Assembly (NCBI RefSeq): GCF_049651205.1
Contig: NZ_JBASBR010000007.1
Location: 1 to 64,000, forward strand
Length of the DNA: 64,000 bases
Direction: 5' to 3'
Source: Castellaniella sp049651205
Lineage (GTDB): Bacteria; Pseudomonadota; Gammaproteobacteria; Burkholderiales; Burkholderiaceae_B
Shown one piece after another: positions 43,252 to 51,738 of this stretch. The stretch's first letter is position 1; each line of letters starts with the position of its first letter. The notes beneath the pieces are model-generated. The model was not told the DNA's origin, did no database searches, and worked only from the letters and a program-made list of their open reading frames with translations. The position numbers were made by a program, and so were the translations under genes.

Positions 43252-44803
43252 TGGCCTGATAAATGGCCTTGCCAGACCTGCGACGATCTCGCAGGTCTTT
43301 GTAGGCAAAGGCCAGCGCGACCAGCACCACAGCGGTGATCACACAAAACCCGACAACCGTGGCAACAGGCCAGGAAAACCGGTCGAGCGTAAAAAACACC
43401 GCAGCTGTAATCATGGCAATACCCACCGAAGTACCAATCCGTTGGCCGGTTTGCATGATGGCACCCGAGCTTCCCGCGTAGTCCAGCGGGACATCCATCA
43501 GTGTCAGAGCCTGATTGGGACTGATCACGGAACCCTGTGCAAGGCCGATAAAGGACAAACTCAGCAGTAGCCACCAGGGGCTGGCATATCCATAGGCCTG
43601 CAACACAATCACCAGCATGCTAAGCAATAATCCCAGCAGTGCAAGTAATAGACCACCAATGACGATCCTGCGGCCGTACTTCATGACACGTCGACCAGCC
43701 CAGTCGGCCGCCCAGGACGAGAGCAGGGCGGCGGGGATTCCGAACATGCCCGATTCCAGGGCACTGAGCCCAAGGCCCTCCTGGACATATAAAGCAACCA
43801 GCACCCAGATGCTGGTTGTGCCCAGGAAGTAAAGCGCCATGATGGTTACGCCATTGCTGAAGCTGGCAGTAGAGAAAATTTCCAGATTCACCATCGGACT
43901 ATGACCATGTCGGGCGGTTCGACGCTCCCAGAGGATCCAAAACCACGTCAGGATGCCGGCCAATGGCAGTAACGCCCAAGTAATGGGCGCAGTACGCGAT
44001 TCGACAAACGGATATAAAAACGCCAGTACGGCGAGGCCCAACAGCAGAGATCCGACAGGATCCAGCGATCGCCAGCCGTCTTTCCGATTGCGGATAGCCG
44101 CCCTGTTGCTGGGATCATCCGCCGCCGTTGCACGCAAGGGGAGGCTGCCCGGACGACTAAACAGAGGGCGGGGAAACCACTTGAGCGCCAAAATGATCAC
44201 TGCAATACCAAAAGGCACGTTAACCAAAAAGGTCAGACGCCAGCCCAGATGCAGGCCGCCCAACTCAATCAACAAGCCGCCCAGCGCCGGCCCTACAGCA
44301 ACAGAAAACCCAACAACTGTCCCAAAATATCCAAAGGCACGACCGCGTTCTTCACCCCGAAAATATTGCTGGATCATCCCCAGACCCTGCGGGTTGAGCA
44401 GGCCCGACCCTACACCTTGCACAAAACGCGCACCATTAAGCCAATCAGCATCAGGTGCCAGACCGGCAGCAATGGAAGCCAGCGTGAAGATGACTACACC
44501 CACCACAAAAAGGCCGCCGCGCCCCATAAGATCGCCGGCACGGCCGGCAGCCACCAGTACCACACCAAACGTCAGGGCATAGCCGGACAACACCCATTGC
44601 ACATCCGACTGGGAGGCATCAAGGGCGATGTGGATGGAGGGCAGGGCAACATTGACGATACTGACGCCAATGAGCGACATGAAGATGGTTGTGAGCAGAA
44701 CGGCGAGGATTCGCCAGCGGTCGGGATCGGGCCTGGGCGCTTTACGAGGCCGTGAAGGGGGAGGAGATGCTTGGCGGCCCGATCGCGAGAGGAGAGGTGT
44801 CAT
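43244..44803 (-). CDS. MFS drug exporter, DHA2 (14-helix) family
   Basis: 519 residues, about fourteen helices. After a proline/arginine-rich cytoplasmic start come FMSLIGVSIVNVALPSIHIAL, QWVLSGYALTFG, AGRAGDLMGRGGLF (motif A) and RFVQGVGSGLLNPQGLGMI (motif C region with GWRLTFLVNVPFG later). This is the EmrB/QacA group, proton-driven export of drugs or toxic compounds. It follows the thioredoxin gene on the same strand after 60 bp. No regulator is adjacent. Confidence 0.92.
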   Translation of the reverse strand: MTPLLSRSGRQASPPPSRPRKAPRPDPDRWRILAVLLTTIFMSLIGVSIVNVALPSIHIALDASQSDVQWVLSGYALTFGVVLVAAGRAGDLMGRGGLFVVGVVIFTLASIAAGLAPDADWLNGARFVQGVGSGLLNPQGLGMIQQYFRGEERGRAFGYFGTVVGFSVAVGPALGGLLIELGGLHLGWRLTFLVNVPFGIAVIILALKWFPRPLFSRPGSLPLRATAADDPSNRAAIRNRKDGWRSLDPVGSLLLGLAVLAFLYPFVESRTAPITWALLPLAGILTWFWILWERRTARHGHSPMVNLEIFSTASFSNGVTIMALYFLGTTSIWVLVALYVQEGLGLSALESGMFGIPAALLSSWAADWAGRRVMKYGRRIVIGGLLLALLGLLLSMLVIVLQAYGYASPWWLLLSLSFIGLAQGSVISPNQALTLMDVPLDYAGSSGAIMQTGQRIGTSVGIAMITAAVFFTLDRFSWPVATVVGFCVITAVVLVALAFAYKDLRDRRRSGKAIYQATA

Positions 44804-44863
44804 TAGCCGAATCGTACACTGTGGCGCGCCGTTTGGCAGCCTACGCCACAGCGGATGCGGCAG

Positions 44864-45244
44864 TTAGTGCGTGGTTGAAGAGGCTTTTTCCTGCTCAGCA
44901 ATCTGGGCATGCACCTGCGACATGTCAACTGCCTTTACCTGGGTGATGAGTTCTTCGAGCTGTGACGCAGCCAGAGCGCCTGCCTGCTGAAACAACAGTA
45001 CGTTTTCGCGAAACACCATCAGGGTAGGGATTGAACGGATGCGCAGCGCAGCGGCAAGCTCTTGCTGCTCTTCGGTGTTGATTTTGGCAAAGGTTACATC
45101 AGAGTGCTTTTCGGCCGCAGCCTCGAAGGTGGGCGCAAATTGGCGGCATGGGCCGCACCAAGGTGCCCAGAGATCGATGATCAGGGGCTGATCGGCCTTG
45201 GTGGCCTCTTGGAAGGTATCCTGGGTGAGTTCAATGATGCTCAT
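44864..45244 (-). CDS. Thioredoxin-family protein
   Basis: 126 residues: DTFQEATKADQPLIIDLWAPWCGPCRQFAP with the active-site WCGPC (29-33), then cis-proline region IRSIPTLMVF. It has no signal peptide, so it is cytoplasmic. It reduces protein disulfides. The C-terminal tail after the fold (MSQVHAQIAEQEKASSTTH) is longer than in E. coli TrxA. It is likely an accessory thioredoxin rather than the main one. Confidence 0.93.
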   Translation of the reverse strand: MSIIELTQDTFQEATKADQPLIIDLWAPWCGPCRQFAPTFEAAAEKHSDVTFAKINTEEQQELAAALRIRSIPTLMVFRENVLLFQQAGALAASQLEELITQVKAVDMSQVHAQIAEQEKASSTTH

Positions 45245-45324
45245 GCGGGCTCCTGTCTGTGGCGGGGCGGCAGAAGGCCGCCCACCGGATTACAGATCAT
45301 ATGGGGACAGTGTACCTGCCCTGC

Positions 45325-45340
45325 AAGGCCTGTCGGCCTT
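45325..45340 (-). terminator. Hairpin at the end of the purine permease gene
   Basis: AAGGCC (45325-45330) and GGCCTT (45335-45340) form a 6-bp stem with a 4-nt loop that overlaps the permease stop codon. On the minus strand TTGC follows, so it is a weak terminator at best. Confidence 0.35.
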
Positions 45341-46631
45341 AACCTGGAAACAAGGCGTATTTGATGACAAACAAAATGGCAACCAGCAAGGTGGCGGGGT
45401 GAATGTCGCGGAAGCGACCCGACAACGCCTTGATGACGACATAGCTGATGAAACCAAATGCCAGACCATTGGCAATGGAGTAGGTAAGCGGCATGGCCAC
45501 TGCAGCAATGGCTGCAGGCACGGATTCGGTGATGTCATCCCATTGCACGTCAACCAGCTCGCGCAACATCAGGCAGGCCACATACAGCAGTGCGGGTGCG
45601 GTGGCATAGGCTGGAACAACAGCGGCCAGTGGCGATAAAAACAGCGCCAGCAAAAACAGGATCCCGATGACCAGCGCGGTCATGCCGGTACGGCCACCTG
45701 CCTGCACACCGGAGGCGCTTTCGATGTACGCCGTGGTGCTACTGGTACCCAGGAAAGATCCGGCCACAATGGCGCAGCTATCAGACAGCAGGGCACGCCC
45801 CAAGCGACCTGGATTGTTGGGCTTGATGAGACCCGCCCGAGTGGCAATGCCGATCATGGTGCCCGTGGCGTCAAAGACTTCAACCAACACGAACACAAGA
45901 ATAATATGAAAGAACCCTGTGTTCAGCACTCCCATCACATCCAGTTGGAAGAAGGTAGGATCCAGGCTGGGCGGTGCAGAAAAAATCCCTTGGTACTGGC
46001 TAAGCCCCGTAACGATGGAGAGCAGGGTGATTGCCAGAATCCCGATCAGGATGGCCCCGCGTACCTTGAGCGCACCCAGTGCTGCGATGATGAAAAACCC
46101 CAGAATGGCAAACAGGGTGCTGGTGTGGGTAAGGTCTCCAAGGCCCACCATGGTGGCCGGGTTAGGCACCACGATACCGGCTGTTTTCAGGGCAATAATC
46201 CCTAAAAATAAGCCTATCCCGGCTGCGATGGCTGCTCTTAATGATGCCGGTATCCCCGCTACCAGCCATTCTCTGGCCCCGGTGACGGTAAGGATCACAA
46301 ACACCACGCCGGAGATAAACACGGCGCCCAATGCCTGCTGCCACGAGTACCCCATCTGGGCAACTACAGTAAATGCAAAAAACGCATTTAAGCCCATCCC
46401 TGGTGCCATACCGATAGGCCAATTAGCCACAAAAGCCATAATCAAGCAGCCCAGTGCTGCGGCCACGCATGTGGCGACAAACACAGAACCCTTATCCATC
46501 CCTGTGCTGGACAGGATGTCGGGGTTCACAAACACGATGTAGGACATCGTTAAAAACGTGGTTAGGCCGGCCAGAATTTCGGTACGGGCTGTGGTGCCGT
46601 GTTCCTGAAGCTTAAACAGCTTTTCGAACAT
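45339..46631 (-). CDS. NCS2-family purine permease (AzgA-like adenine/guanine/hypoxanthine)
   Basis: 430 residues from ATG 46631. MFEKLFKLQEHGTTARTEIL and FLTMSYIVFVNPDIL are characteristic of the AzgA branch (E. coli GhxP/AdeP, Bacillus PbuG). GMAPGMGLNAFF and GTSSTTAYIESASG mark the substrate and ion sites. It imports purine bases with protons. A palindrome lies just before the start. The longer open frame to 46796 overlaps tsaD and is not used. Confidence 0.94.
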   Translation of the reverse strand: MFEKLFKLQEHGTTARTEILAGLTTFLTMSYIVFVNPDILSSTGMDKGSVFVATCVAAALGCLIMAFVANWPIGMAPGMGLNAFFAFTVVAQMGYSWQQALGAVFISGVVFVILTVTGAREWLVAGIPASLRAAIAAGIGLFLGIIALKTAGIVVPNPATMVGLGDLTHTSTLFAILGFFIIAALGALKVRGAILIGILAITLLSIVTGLSQYQGIFSAPPSLDPTFFQLDVMGVLNTGFFHIILVFVLVEVFDATGTMIGIATRAGLIKPNNPGRLGRALLSDSCAIVAGSFLGTSSTTAYIESASGVQAGGRTGMTALVIGILFLLALFLSPLAAVVPAYATAPALLYVACLMLRELVDVQWDDITESVPAAIAAVAMPLTYSIANGLAFGFISYVVIKALSGRFRDIHPATLLVAILFVIKYALFPG

Positions 46632-46651
46632 GATGAAGTCCCCTCGAGTAG

Positions 46652-46666
46652 CAGGTGTAACACCTG
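46652..46666. promoter_or_regulatory. Palindrome in the purine permease leader
   Basis: CAGGTGT (46652-46658) and ACACCTG (46660-46666) form a perfect 15-bp palindrome centred on one base, 20 bp before the permease ATG and within the 106-bp gap shared with divergent tsaD. It is a likely operator or leader hairpin for purine-responsive control. Confidence 0.5.
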
Positions 46667-46737
46667 AATATTGTGTGTAACGACGCCATTCTATAGCCGG
46701 TGATTCGGTTTTGTGAACCGCTGTACACTGGCGGCCT

Positions 46738-47787
46738 ATGTTGATCATCGGATTTGAAAGTTCTTGCGACGAAACCGGCGTGGCCATTGCCTGCACGCAA
46801 CGTGGCCTGCTGGCACATGCGCTTTACAGTCAGATTGCCATGCACCGCGAGTATGGCGGTGTCGTACCCGAACTCGCTTCGCGTGATCACATTCGGCGTA
46901 TTGTGCCCCTAACGCGAGAAGTGCTGCAGCAGGCACGCGTCAAACCAGACGAACTTAACGCAGTGGCTTACACCGCCGGGCCAGGCCTGGCTGGCGCACT
47001 GTTGGTTGGTGCAAGTTTTGCACGCTCATTTGCGTGGGCGCAGAGCCTGCCGGCCATTGCCATTCACCACCTTGAGGGGCATTTGCTGTCACCCTTGATG
47101 GCCGCTGAAGTACCTGCCTTTCCGTTTGTGGCCTTGCTGGTGTCGGGCGGCCACACACAGTTGATGCGAGTGGATGGCGTTGGGCGCTATCAGCTGTTGG
47201 GCGAAACATTGGATGACGCAGCCGGAGAGGCATTCGATAAAAGTGCCAAGCTGTTGGGCCTGGGCTACCCGGGCGGCCCAGAGCTCTCGCGTCTGGCACA
47301 GCAAGGCGACCCACGCGCGTTTACGCTGCCTCGTCCAATGTTGCACAGCGCTGATCTCGATTTCAGCTTCAGTGGCCTTAAAACGGCCGTAATGACGCAG
47401 ATGCGCAAATTACAGGCCACCGATGGGGATACTGACATCCGGCAACGAGCTAATCTGGCCGCCGCCACCGAAACTGCAATCGTGGATGTATTGGCAGCAA
47501 AGTCCTTGCAAGCCCTGAAGCAGACTGGGCTTAAAACCCTGGTGGTGGCCGGCGGTGTGGGTGCCAACCGTCATTTACGGGCACATTTGCAGGCGGCCTT
47601 GTCCAAAATGGATGGGCAGGTGTTTTTCCCGCCCATGCATTTGTGCACAGACAACGGCGCCATGATTGCCTGGGCTGCCGCACTGCGGGTACGGGCCGGT
47701 TTGGTGGATCTATCAGCCGTGCAAGAGGCCGGCTTTGCCGTGCGTCCCCGATGGGATCTGCAGGATGTCTGCGTACCAGCTACTTAG
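46738..47787 (+). CDS. tsaD: tRNA N6-threonylcarbamoyladenosine transferase TsaD
   Basis: 349 residues: MLIIGFESSCDETGVAI, AIHHLEGHLLSPLM (metal-binding His pair), LVSGGHTQLM, GETLDDAAGEAFDKSAKLLGL and VVAGGVGANRHLR. TsaD with TsaB and TsaE adds the threonylcarbamoyl group to A37 of ANN-decoding tRNAs. It is complete and of normal length. It is divergent from the purine permease and converges on plsY, with only one base between their stops. Confidence 0.98.
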   Translation: MLIIGFESSCDETGVAIACTQRGLLAHALYSQIAMHREYGGVVPELASRDHIRRIVPLTREVLQQARVKPDELNAVAYTAGPGLAGALLVGASFARSFAWAQSLPAIAIHHLEGHLLSPLMAAEVPAFPFVALLVSGGHTQLMRVDGVGRYQLLGETLDDAAGEAFDKSAKLLGLGYPGGPELSRLAQQGDPRAFTLPRPMLHSADLDFSFSGLKTAVMTQMRKLQATDGDTDIRQRANLAAATETAIVDVLAAKSLQALKQTGLKTLVVAGGVGANRHLRAHLQAALSKMDGQVFFPPMHLCTDNGAMIAWAAALRVRAGLVDLSAVQEAGFAVRPRWDLQDVCVPAT

Positions 47788-47788
47788 C

Positions 47789-48430
47789 TTATTTTTTCTT
47801 GGCACCAATACGGCTTTCTTTGCCGGCCATCAGGCGCACGATATTATCGCGGTGGCGGGCCAGCAACAGCCCACTGATCACCACAACCACCGAGGCCGTC
47901 AGTGCGTCCATGCGCCAGGCAACGCCGCCGCCCAATATGTAATAAAACGGTGCGAAGATCGCCGCAATGATGGCCGCCAGAGATGAATAGCGGGTGACGA
48001 CCGCCACAATCATCCAGGTAAGTGCAGTCGCCAGCGCCAACCACGGTTGCAGGGCCAGCAGTACGCCCAGCGCCGTGGCCACCCCTTTACCGCCCCGAAA
48101 GCGCAAAAACACCGGATATACATGCCCCAGGAAAGCACCCAGGCCGGCCAGCGGCAGTGCGGCATCAGGCAGCCACCCGCGGCCGACCGCCCACGCAGCC
48201 AGGACCACTGCGGCCCAGCCCTTGGCTGCATCCCCCAGCAAGGTAAGCAGCGCAGCCAGTTTGTTGCCGCCTCGCAGCACGTTGGTGGCGCCGGGGTTGC
48301 CAGAGCCAAAGCTGCGGGGGTCGCGCAGACCCAGCAGATGGCTGACCACCACGGCGAAGGAGACTGACCCCATCAGATAGCCAATGAGCAGAGCGAGAAT
48401 AATGCCGGCAAAAAAGTAAAGTTGAATCAT
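47789..48430 (-). CDS. plsY: Acyl-phosphate glycerol-3-phosphate acyltransferase PlsY
   Basis: 213 residues, about five helices. The family's three conserved loops are visible: GSVSFAVVVS/RSFGSGNPGATNVLR, GHVYPVFLRFRGGKGVATALG, and ARHRDNIVRLMAGKE at the end. PlsY acylates glycerol 3-phosphate in the inner membrane, the first step of phospholipid synthesis. It starts 136 bp from divergent surE. Confidence 0.97.
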   Translation of the reverse strand: MIQLYFFAGIILALLIGYLMGSVSFAVVVSHLLGLRDPRSFGSGNPGATNVLRGGNKLAALLTLLGDAAKGWAAVVLAAWAVGRGWLPDAALPLAGLGAFLGHVYPVFLRFRGGKGVATALGVLLALQPWLALATALTWMIVAVVTRYSSLAAIIAAIFAPFYYILGGGVAWRMDALTASVVVVISGLLLARHRDNIVRLMAGKESRIGAKKK

Positions 48431-48566
48431 GGTGGGCAGGGCTCTGCTGTGTTGAAAATGAGAATGGGGGCCATTCTATAGCTGCCGGGTTATATTCGCC
48501 ATCCGTTCGGGGGATATCCCCGAGTACAATTCGCACCATCTGGTTGCAGGCAGGAAATAAAAACCC

Positions 48567-49316
48567 ATGCGGATTTTAGTTACCAACGATGATGGCTACA
48601 ACGCGGCAGGGATCGAGGCCCTGGTAGAGACCGTACGCCCATTTGGCGAGACAGTGGTGGTGGCGCCCGAAACCAACTGCAGCGGGGCCTCCAATTCGCT
48701 CTCGCTGCGCCGCCCCTTATCGGTGCGACAAGCGGCCAACGGCTTTTATTTCATTAACGGCACTCCGTCGGATTGCGTGCATATTGCGCTCACGGGCCTG
48801 TTGGATTTCCAGCCGGATCTATTGGTATCGGGCATCAACAATGGTGCCAACCTGGGTGAAGACACCTTGTATTCGGGTACCGTGGCGGCTGCATCCGAGG
48901 GGTTTCTCTTTGGTGTGCCATCCATCGCATTTTCGCTGGTAGAGCGCGACTGGCGGCATCTGGATACGGCTACCCAGGTTGCCCACGAACTGATCAAGCG
49001 ATTTAAAGAGCAACCCTGGCAACAGCCGCTGCTGCTTAACGTCAATATTCCTGCTTTGCCCTATAGCCAGCTATCGGGTTTTCGGCCTACGCGGCTCGGG
49101 CGCCGGCATCCCTCCGAGCCCGTGATCCGCAGCACCACGCCATACGGTGAATCTGTTTACTGGATTGGGCCTGTGGGCCAACCGCTGGATGGAGGTGAAG
49201 ATACGGATTTTGGTGCAATCCAGGATCGTGCCGTGTCTCTCACCCCCTTGCGGCTGGATCTCAGTGATCACACGCAGGTACAGGCAGTGGCCCACTGGAT
49301 GCAAGCGCATGACTAA
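48567..49316 (+). CDS. surE: 5'/3'-nucleotidase SurE
   Basis: 249 residues: MRILVTNDDGYNAAGIEAL (metal site Asp-Asp), APETNCSGASNS, NGTPSDCVHIAL, SGINNGANLGEDTLYSGTVAA. SurE removes phosphate from nucleoside monophosphates in stationary phase and stress. It is the first of five overlapping or closely spaced genes; pcm starts 8 bases before its end. Confidence 0.97.
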   Translation: MRILVTNDDGYNAAGIEALVETVRPFGETVVVAPETNCSGASNSLSLRRPLSVRQAANGFYFINGTPSDCVHIALTGLLDFQPDLLVSGINNGANLGEDTLYSGTVAAASEGFLFGVPSIAFSLVERDWRHLDTATQVAHELIKRFKEQPWQQPLLLNVNIPALPYSQLSGFRPTRLGRRHPSEPVIRSTTPYGESVYWIGPVGQPLDGGEDTDFGAIQDRAVSLTPLRLDLSDHTQVQAVAHWMQAHD

Positions 49317-50139
49317 ATCACGCTCTCCTTCCAACCCAGCCGCGCAAACCCGGCGCAGCCCGGTACGCAGTGCCACGCTGGGCCCGGGATACTCGGTGGC
49401 CAACAGCAATACGCGGATTTTGGGGCCAACCGGGCCGGCCGGCCCCGCGTCAGCACGTGTCTTGCCCGGCAATAAACCGGTGGCAACAAGCAATCTGGGG
49501 CTTAATTCTGATCGCCTGAGAACACAAATGGTGCGCCGGCTGCGTGAGCAGGGAATCAGCGACGAGCGGATCCTGGCAGCGATGCAAGGTGTTGCAAGAC
49601 ATGATTTTGTGGATCAAGGTTTAGCCAGTCGTGCCTACGAAGATGCCGCGCTGCCGATCGGATACGGGCAAACCATCTCGCAGCCCTGGGTTGTGGCCTA
49701 CATGCTGGCCATGATGAGCGAAGGCCGTAACCCTCAGAAAATACTGGAGATTGGTGCTGGCTGCGGATACCAGGCAGCGGTGCTGGCTCAGTTCGTCCCC
49801 GAAGTCTACACAGTCGAACGCATCCGCGGCCTGTACGATCAGGCACGGCTCAATCTCTCGCACGGACGTTTGCGCAACCGTGTGCGGTTATCATTTGGGG
49901 ATGGAATGCAGGGCCTGGAACACCGGGCCCCCTTTGATGGCATTGTCGTTGCTGCGGCGGGGGTTAAAATCCCTGAGATCCTGCTGCATCAACTGGCAGT
50001 GGGGGCGCGATTGATCGCCCCTGAAGGTGCGGCAAACCAAAGGCTTATTCTTTTCGAGCGCACGGGGCCCGCTTCGTGGCACCGAGTAGAGCTCGAAGAT
50101 GTTCGATTTGTACCGCTGCGTCCAGGGACGCAGACCTAA
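49309..50139 (+). CDS. pcm: Protein-L-isoaspartate O-methyltransferase
   Basis: 276 residues from ATG 49309, overlapping surE by 8 bp. A basic, proline/serine-rich N-terminal extension of about 70 residues precedes the enzyme, which starts near RLRTQMVRRLREQGI. Motifs are RHDFVD, ALPIGYGQTISQPWVVA and EIGAGCGYQAAVLA (SAM-binding). It repairs isoaspartyl residues in aged proteins. The extension makes it longer than the 208-residue E. coli enzyme; similar extensions occur in related Betaproteobacteria. Confidence 0.94.
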   Translation: MTKSRSPSNPAAQTRRSPVRSATLGPGYSVANSNTRILGPTGPAGPASARVLPGNKPVATSNLGLNSDRLRTQMVRRLREQGISDERILAAMQGVARHDFVDQGLASRAYEDAALPIGYGQTISQPWVVAYMLAMMSEGRNPQKILEIGAGCGYQAAVLAQFVPEVYTVERIRGLYDQARLNLSHGRLRNRVRLSFGDGMQGLEHRAPFDGIVVAAAGVKIPEILLHQLAVGARLIAPEGAANQRLILFERTGPASWHRVELEDVRFVPLRPGTQT

Positions 50140-50152
50140 GTAGGAGATCCAT

Positions 50153-50962
50153 ATGCTCGATGGGACGCTGGTGACAGATGCTCCGTTCACCCAATCGCCA
50201 CGCACCGGGCGCGTGCTGGTGTGGGCAGTTTTGTTCTCTGCAGCCCTGTTGTCGGGCTGCGCATCACGGTCACAACGTGCGCCGGTAGCAGATCACTCCA
50301 GTGTTACCCCCAGCGCAGCGGCAACGGCAAAAGGCACTTACGTGGTTAGGGCAGGTGACACCTTATACAAAATCGCCCAGGCACACGGCATGGAAGTCTC
50401 CCGTCTGGCATCACTTAACAATATCTCCGACCCCAGCCAGCTGGCCATCGGTCAGGTACTGCGCCTGGATGGCAATACTCCCAAGCCCAGTAGCGCCACG
50501 CCGGTGGCTACGCCTGTGCAAACGCAAACGGTTGAGTCTAGTCCTACCCAGGCTGCAGCGCCAGTGGATGCCTCGCCATCCCGTGCCAGCGACGCCAATG
50601 TTGTCACCTGGGGGTGGCCGGCAACCGGTAAGATCATCTCGGGCTTCAACGACAACACCAAGGGTATCGATATCGAAGGCGCCATTGGCGCCCCCGTCGT
50701 GGCTGCAGCCAGTGGCAAAGTGATGTATGCCGGTAATGGTGTGCGCGGGCTTGGCAACCTGATTTTGCTGGGTCACAGCAATGGTTTCATTACCGCATAC
50801 GCACACAATCAGACACTGCTGGTCAAAACGGGCGAAACCGTCAAGAAAGGCGCAAAAATCGCTACTGTAGGCCAAACCGACACCACTTCACCACGGCTGC
50901 ACTTCGAAATTCGACGTCGGGGTAAACCGGTCAATCCGCTGTCCTACCTGCCACCACGATGA
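50153..50962 (+). CDS. nlpD: Lipoprotein NlpD (LysM + degenerate M23 domain)
   Basis: 269 residues. A signal with lipobox LLSGC (Cys36) precedes LysM (YVVRAGDTLYKIAQAHGMEV, about 63-106), a Ser/Pro/Thr linker, and a LytM/M23 domain (about 155-266). The M23 domain lacks the first metal histidine (KGIDIEG), as in E. coli NlpD, which activates amidase AmiC rather than cutting peptidoglycan. The end RLHFEIRRRGKPVNPLSYLP is typical. It overlaps the exonuclease gene; rpoS, often next, is absent. Confidence 0.94.
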   Translation: MLDGTLVTDAPFTQSPRTGRVLVWAVLFSAALLSGCASRSQRAPVADHSSVTPSAAATAKGTYVVRAGDTLYKIAQAHGMEVSRLASLNNISDPSQLAIGQVLRLDGNTPKPSSATPVATPVQTQTVESSPTQAAAPVDASPSRASDANVVTWGWPATGKIISGFNDNTKGIDIEGAIGAPVVAAASGKVMYAGNGVRGLGNLILLGHSNGFITAYAHNQTLLVKTGETVKKGAKIATVGQTDTTSPRLHFEIRRRGKPVNPLSYLPPR

Positions 50963-51738
50963 TTCCAGCACTGGTCTTCGATCTCGAAACCATCCCGGAT
51001 GCTCAGGGGCTGCGTCGGCTTAATCCACAGTGGGCAAGCCTGCCAGACGCAGAGCTGATCGAAACCGCCCTGGCCGAACGCCGGGAAACCCACGGCAACG
51101 ATTTTTTGCCGCTGCATCTGCAGCAAGTGGCGGTGGTGGGTTGTGCGTTTCGTGACGACACCGGGTTCCGGGTGCGCACCATCGGGCAGGCAGACGACTC
51201 CGAGGCCACCCTGATATCCGGCTTTTTCAAGACAATTGGGCATTACACGCCTACGCTGATCAGTTGGAATGGCTCGGGCTTTGATCTGCCGGTGTTGCAC
51301 TATCGCAGCCTGATTCACGGTGTTGCAGCCCCACGCTATTGGGATACCGGAGAAGACGATCGCGATTTCCGGTTCAACAACTACCTTAATCGCTACCACA
51401 CCCGCCATGTTGATCTCATGGATGTACTGGCCAAGTTCAACGGTCGCGCCAATGCGCCATTGGATCAGCTGGCCAAGCTGTGCGGGTTTCCCGGCAAGCT
51501 GGATATGGATGGCGGGCAAGTCTGGCAAGCGTGGCATGCGGGCGAGCGCGAGCACGTGCGCAACTACTGCGAAACTGATGTCGTGAATACCTGGCTGGTG
51601 TACTGCCGTTACCGGCTGATCAAAGGCGAGCTCGATACTCAGTCCTACGAAGCCGAGTTGCAACTGGTGCGCGACACCTTGACTGCGCTGGATGCGCCCC
51701 ACTGGAAAGAATTTCTGTCTGCCTGGACATATGCCTGA
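50959..51738 (+). CDS. Predicted PolB-like 3'-5' exonuclease
   Basis: 259 residues: ALVFDLETIPD (DEDD motif I, Asp-Glu), LISWNGSGFDLPVLHYRSL (motif II), and EREHVRNYCETDVVNTWLVY (motif III Asp). This is the PolB-type 3'-5' exonuclease-like fold without a polymerase. It likely trims DNA or RNA 3' ends; no specific role is known. It overlaps nlpD by ATGA and rlmD by 8 bp. Confidence 0.88.
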   Translation: MIPALVFDLETIPDAQGLRRLNPQWASLPDAELIETALAERRETHGNDFLPLHLQQVAVVGCAFRDDTGFRVRTIGQADDSEATLISGFFKTIGHYTPTLISWNGSGFDLPVLHYRSLIHGVAAPRYWDTGEDDRDFRFNNYLNRYHTRHVDLMDVLAKFNGRANAPLDQLAKLCGFPGKLDMDGGQVWQAWHAGEREHVRNYCETDVVNTWLVYCRYRLIKGELDTQSYEAELQLVRDTLTALDAPHWKEFLSAWTYA

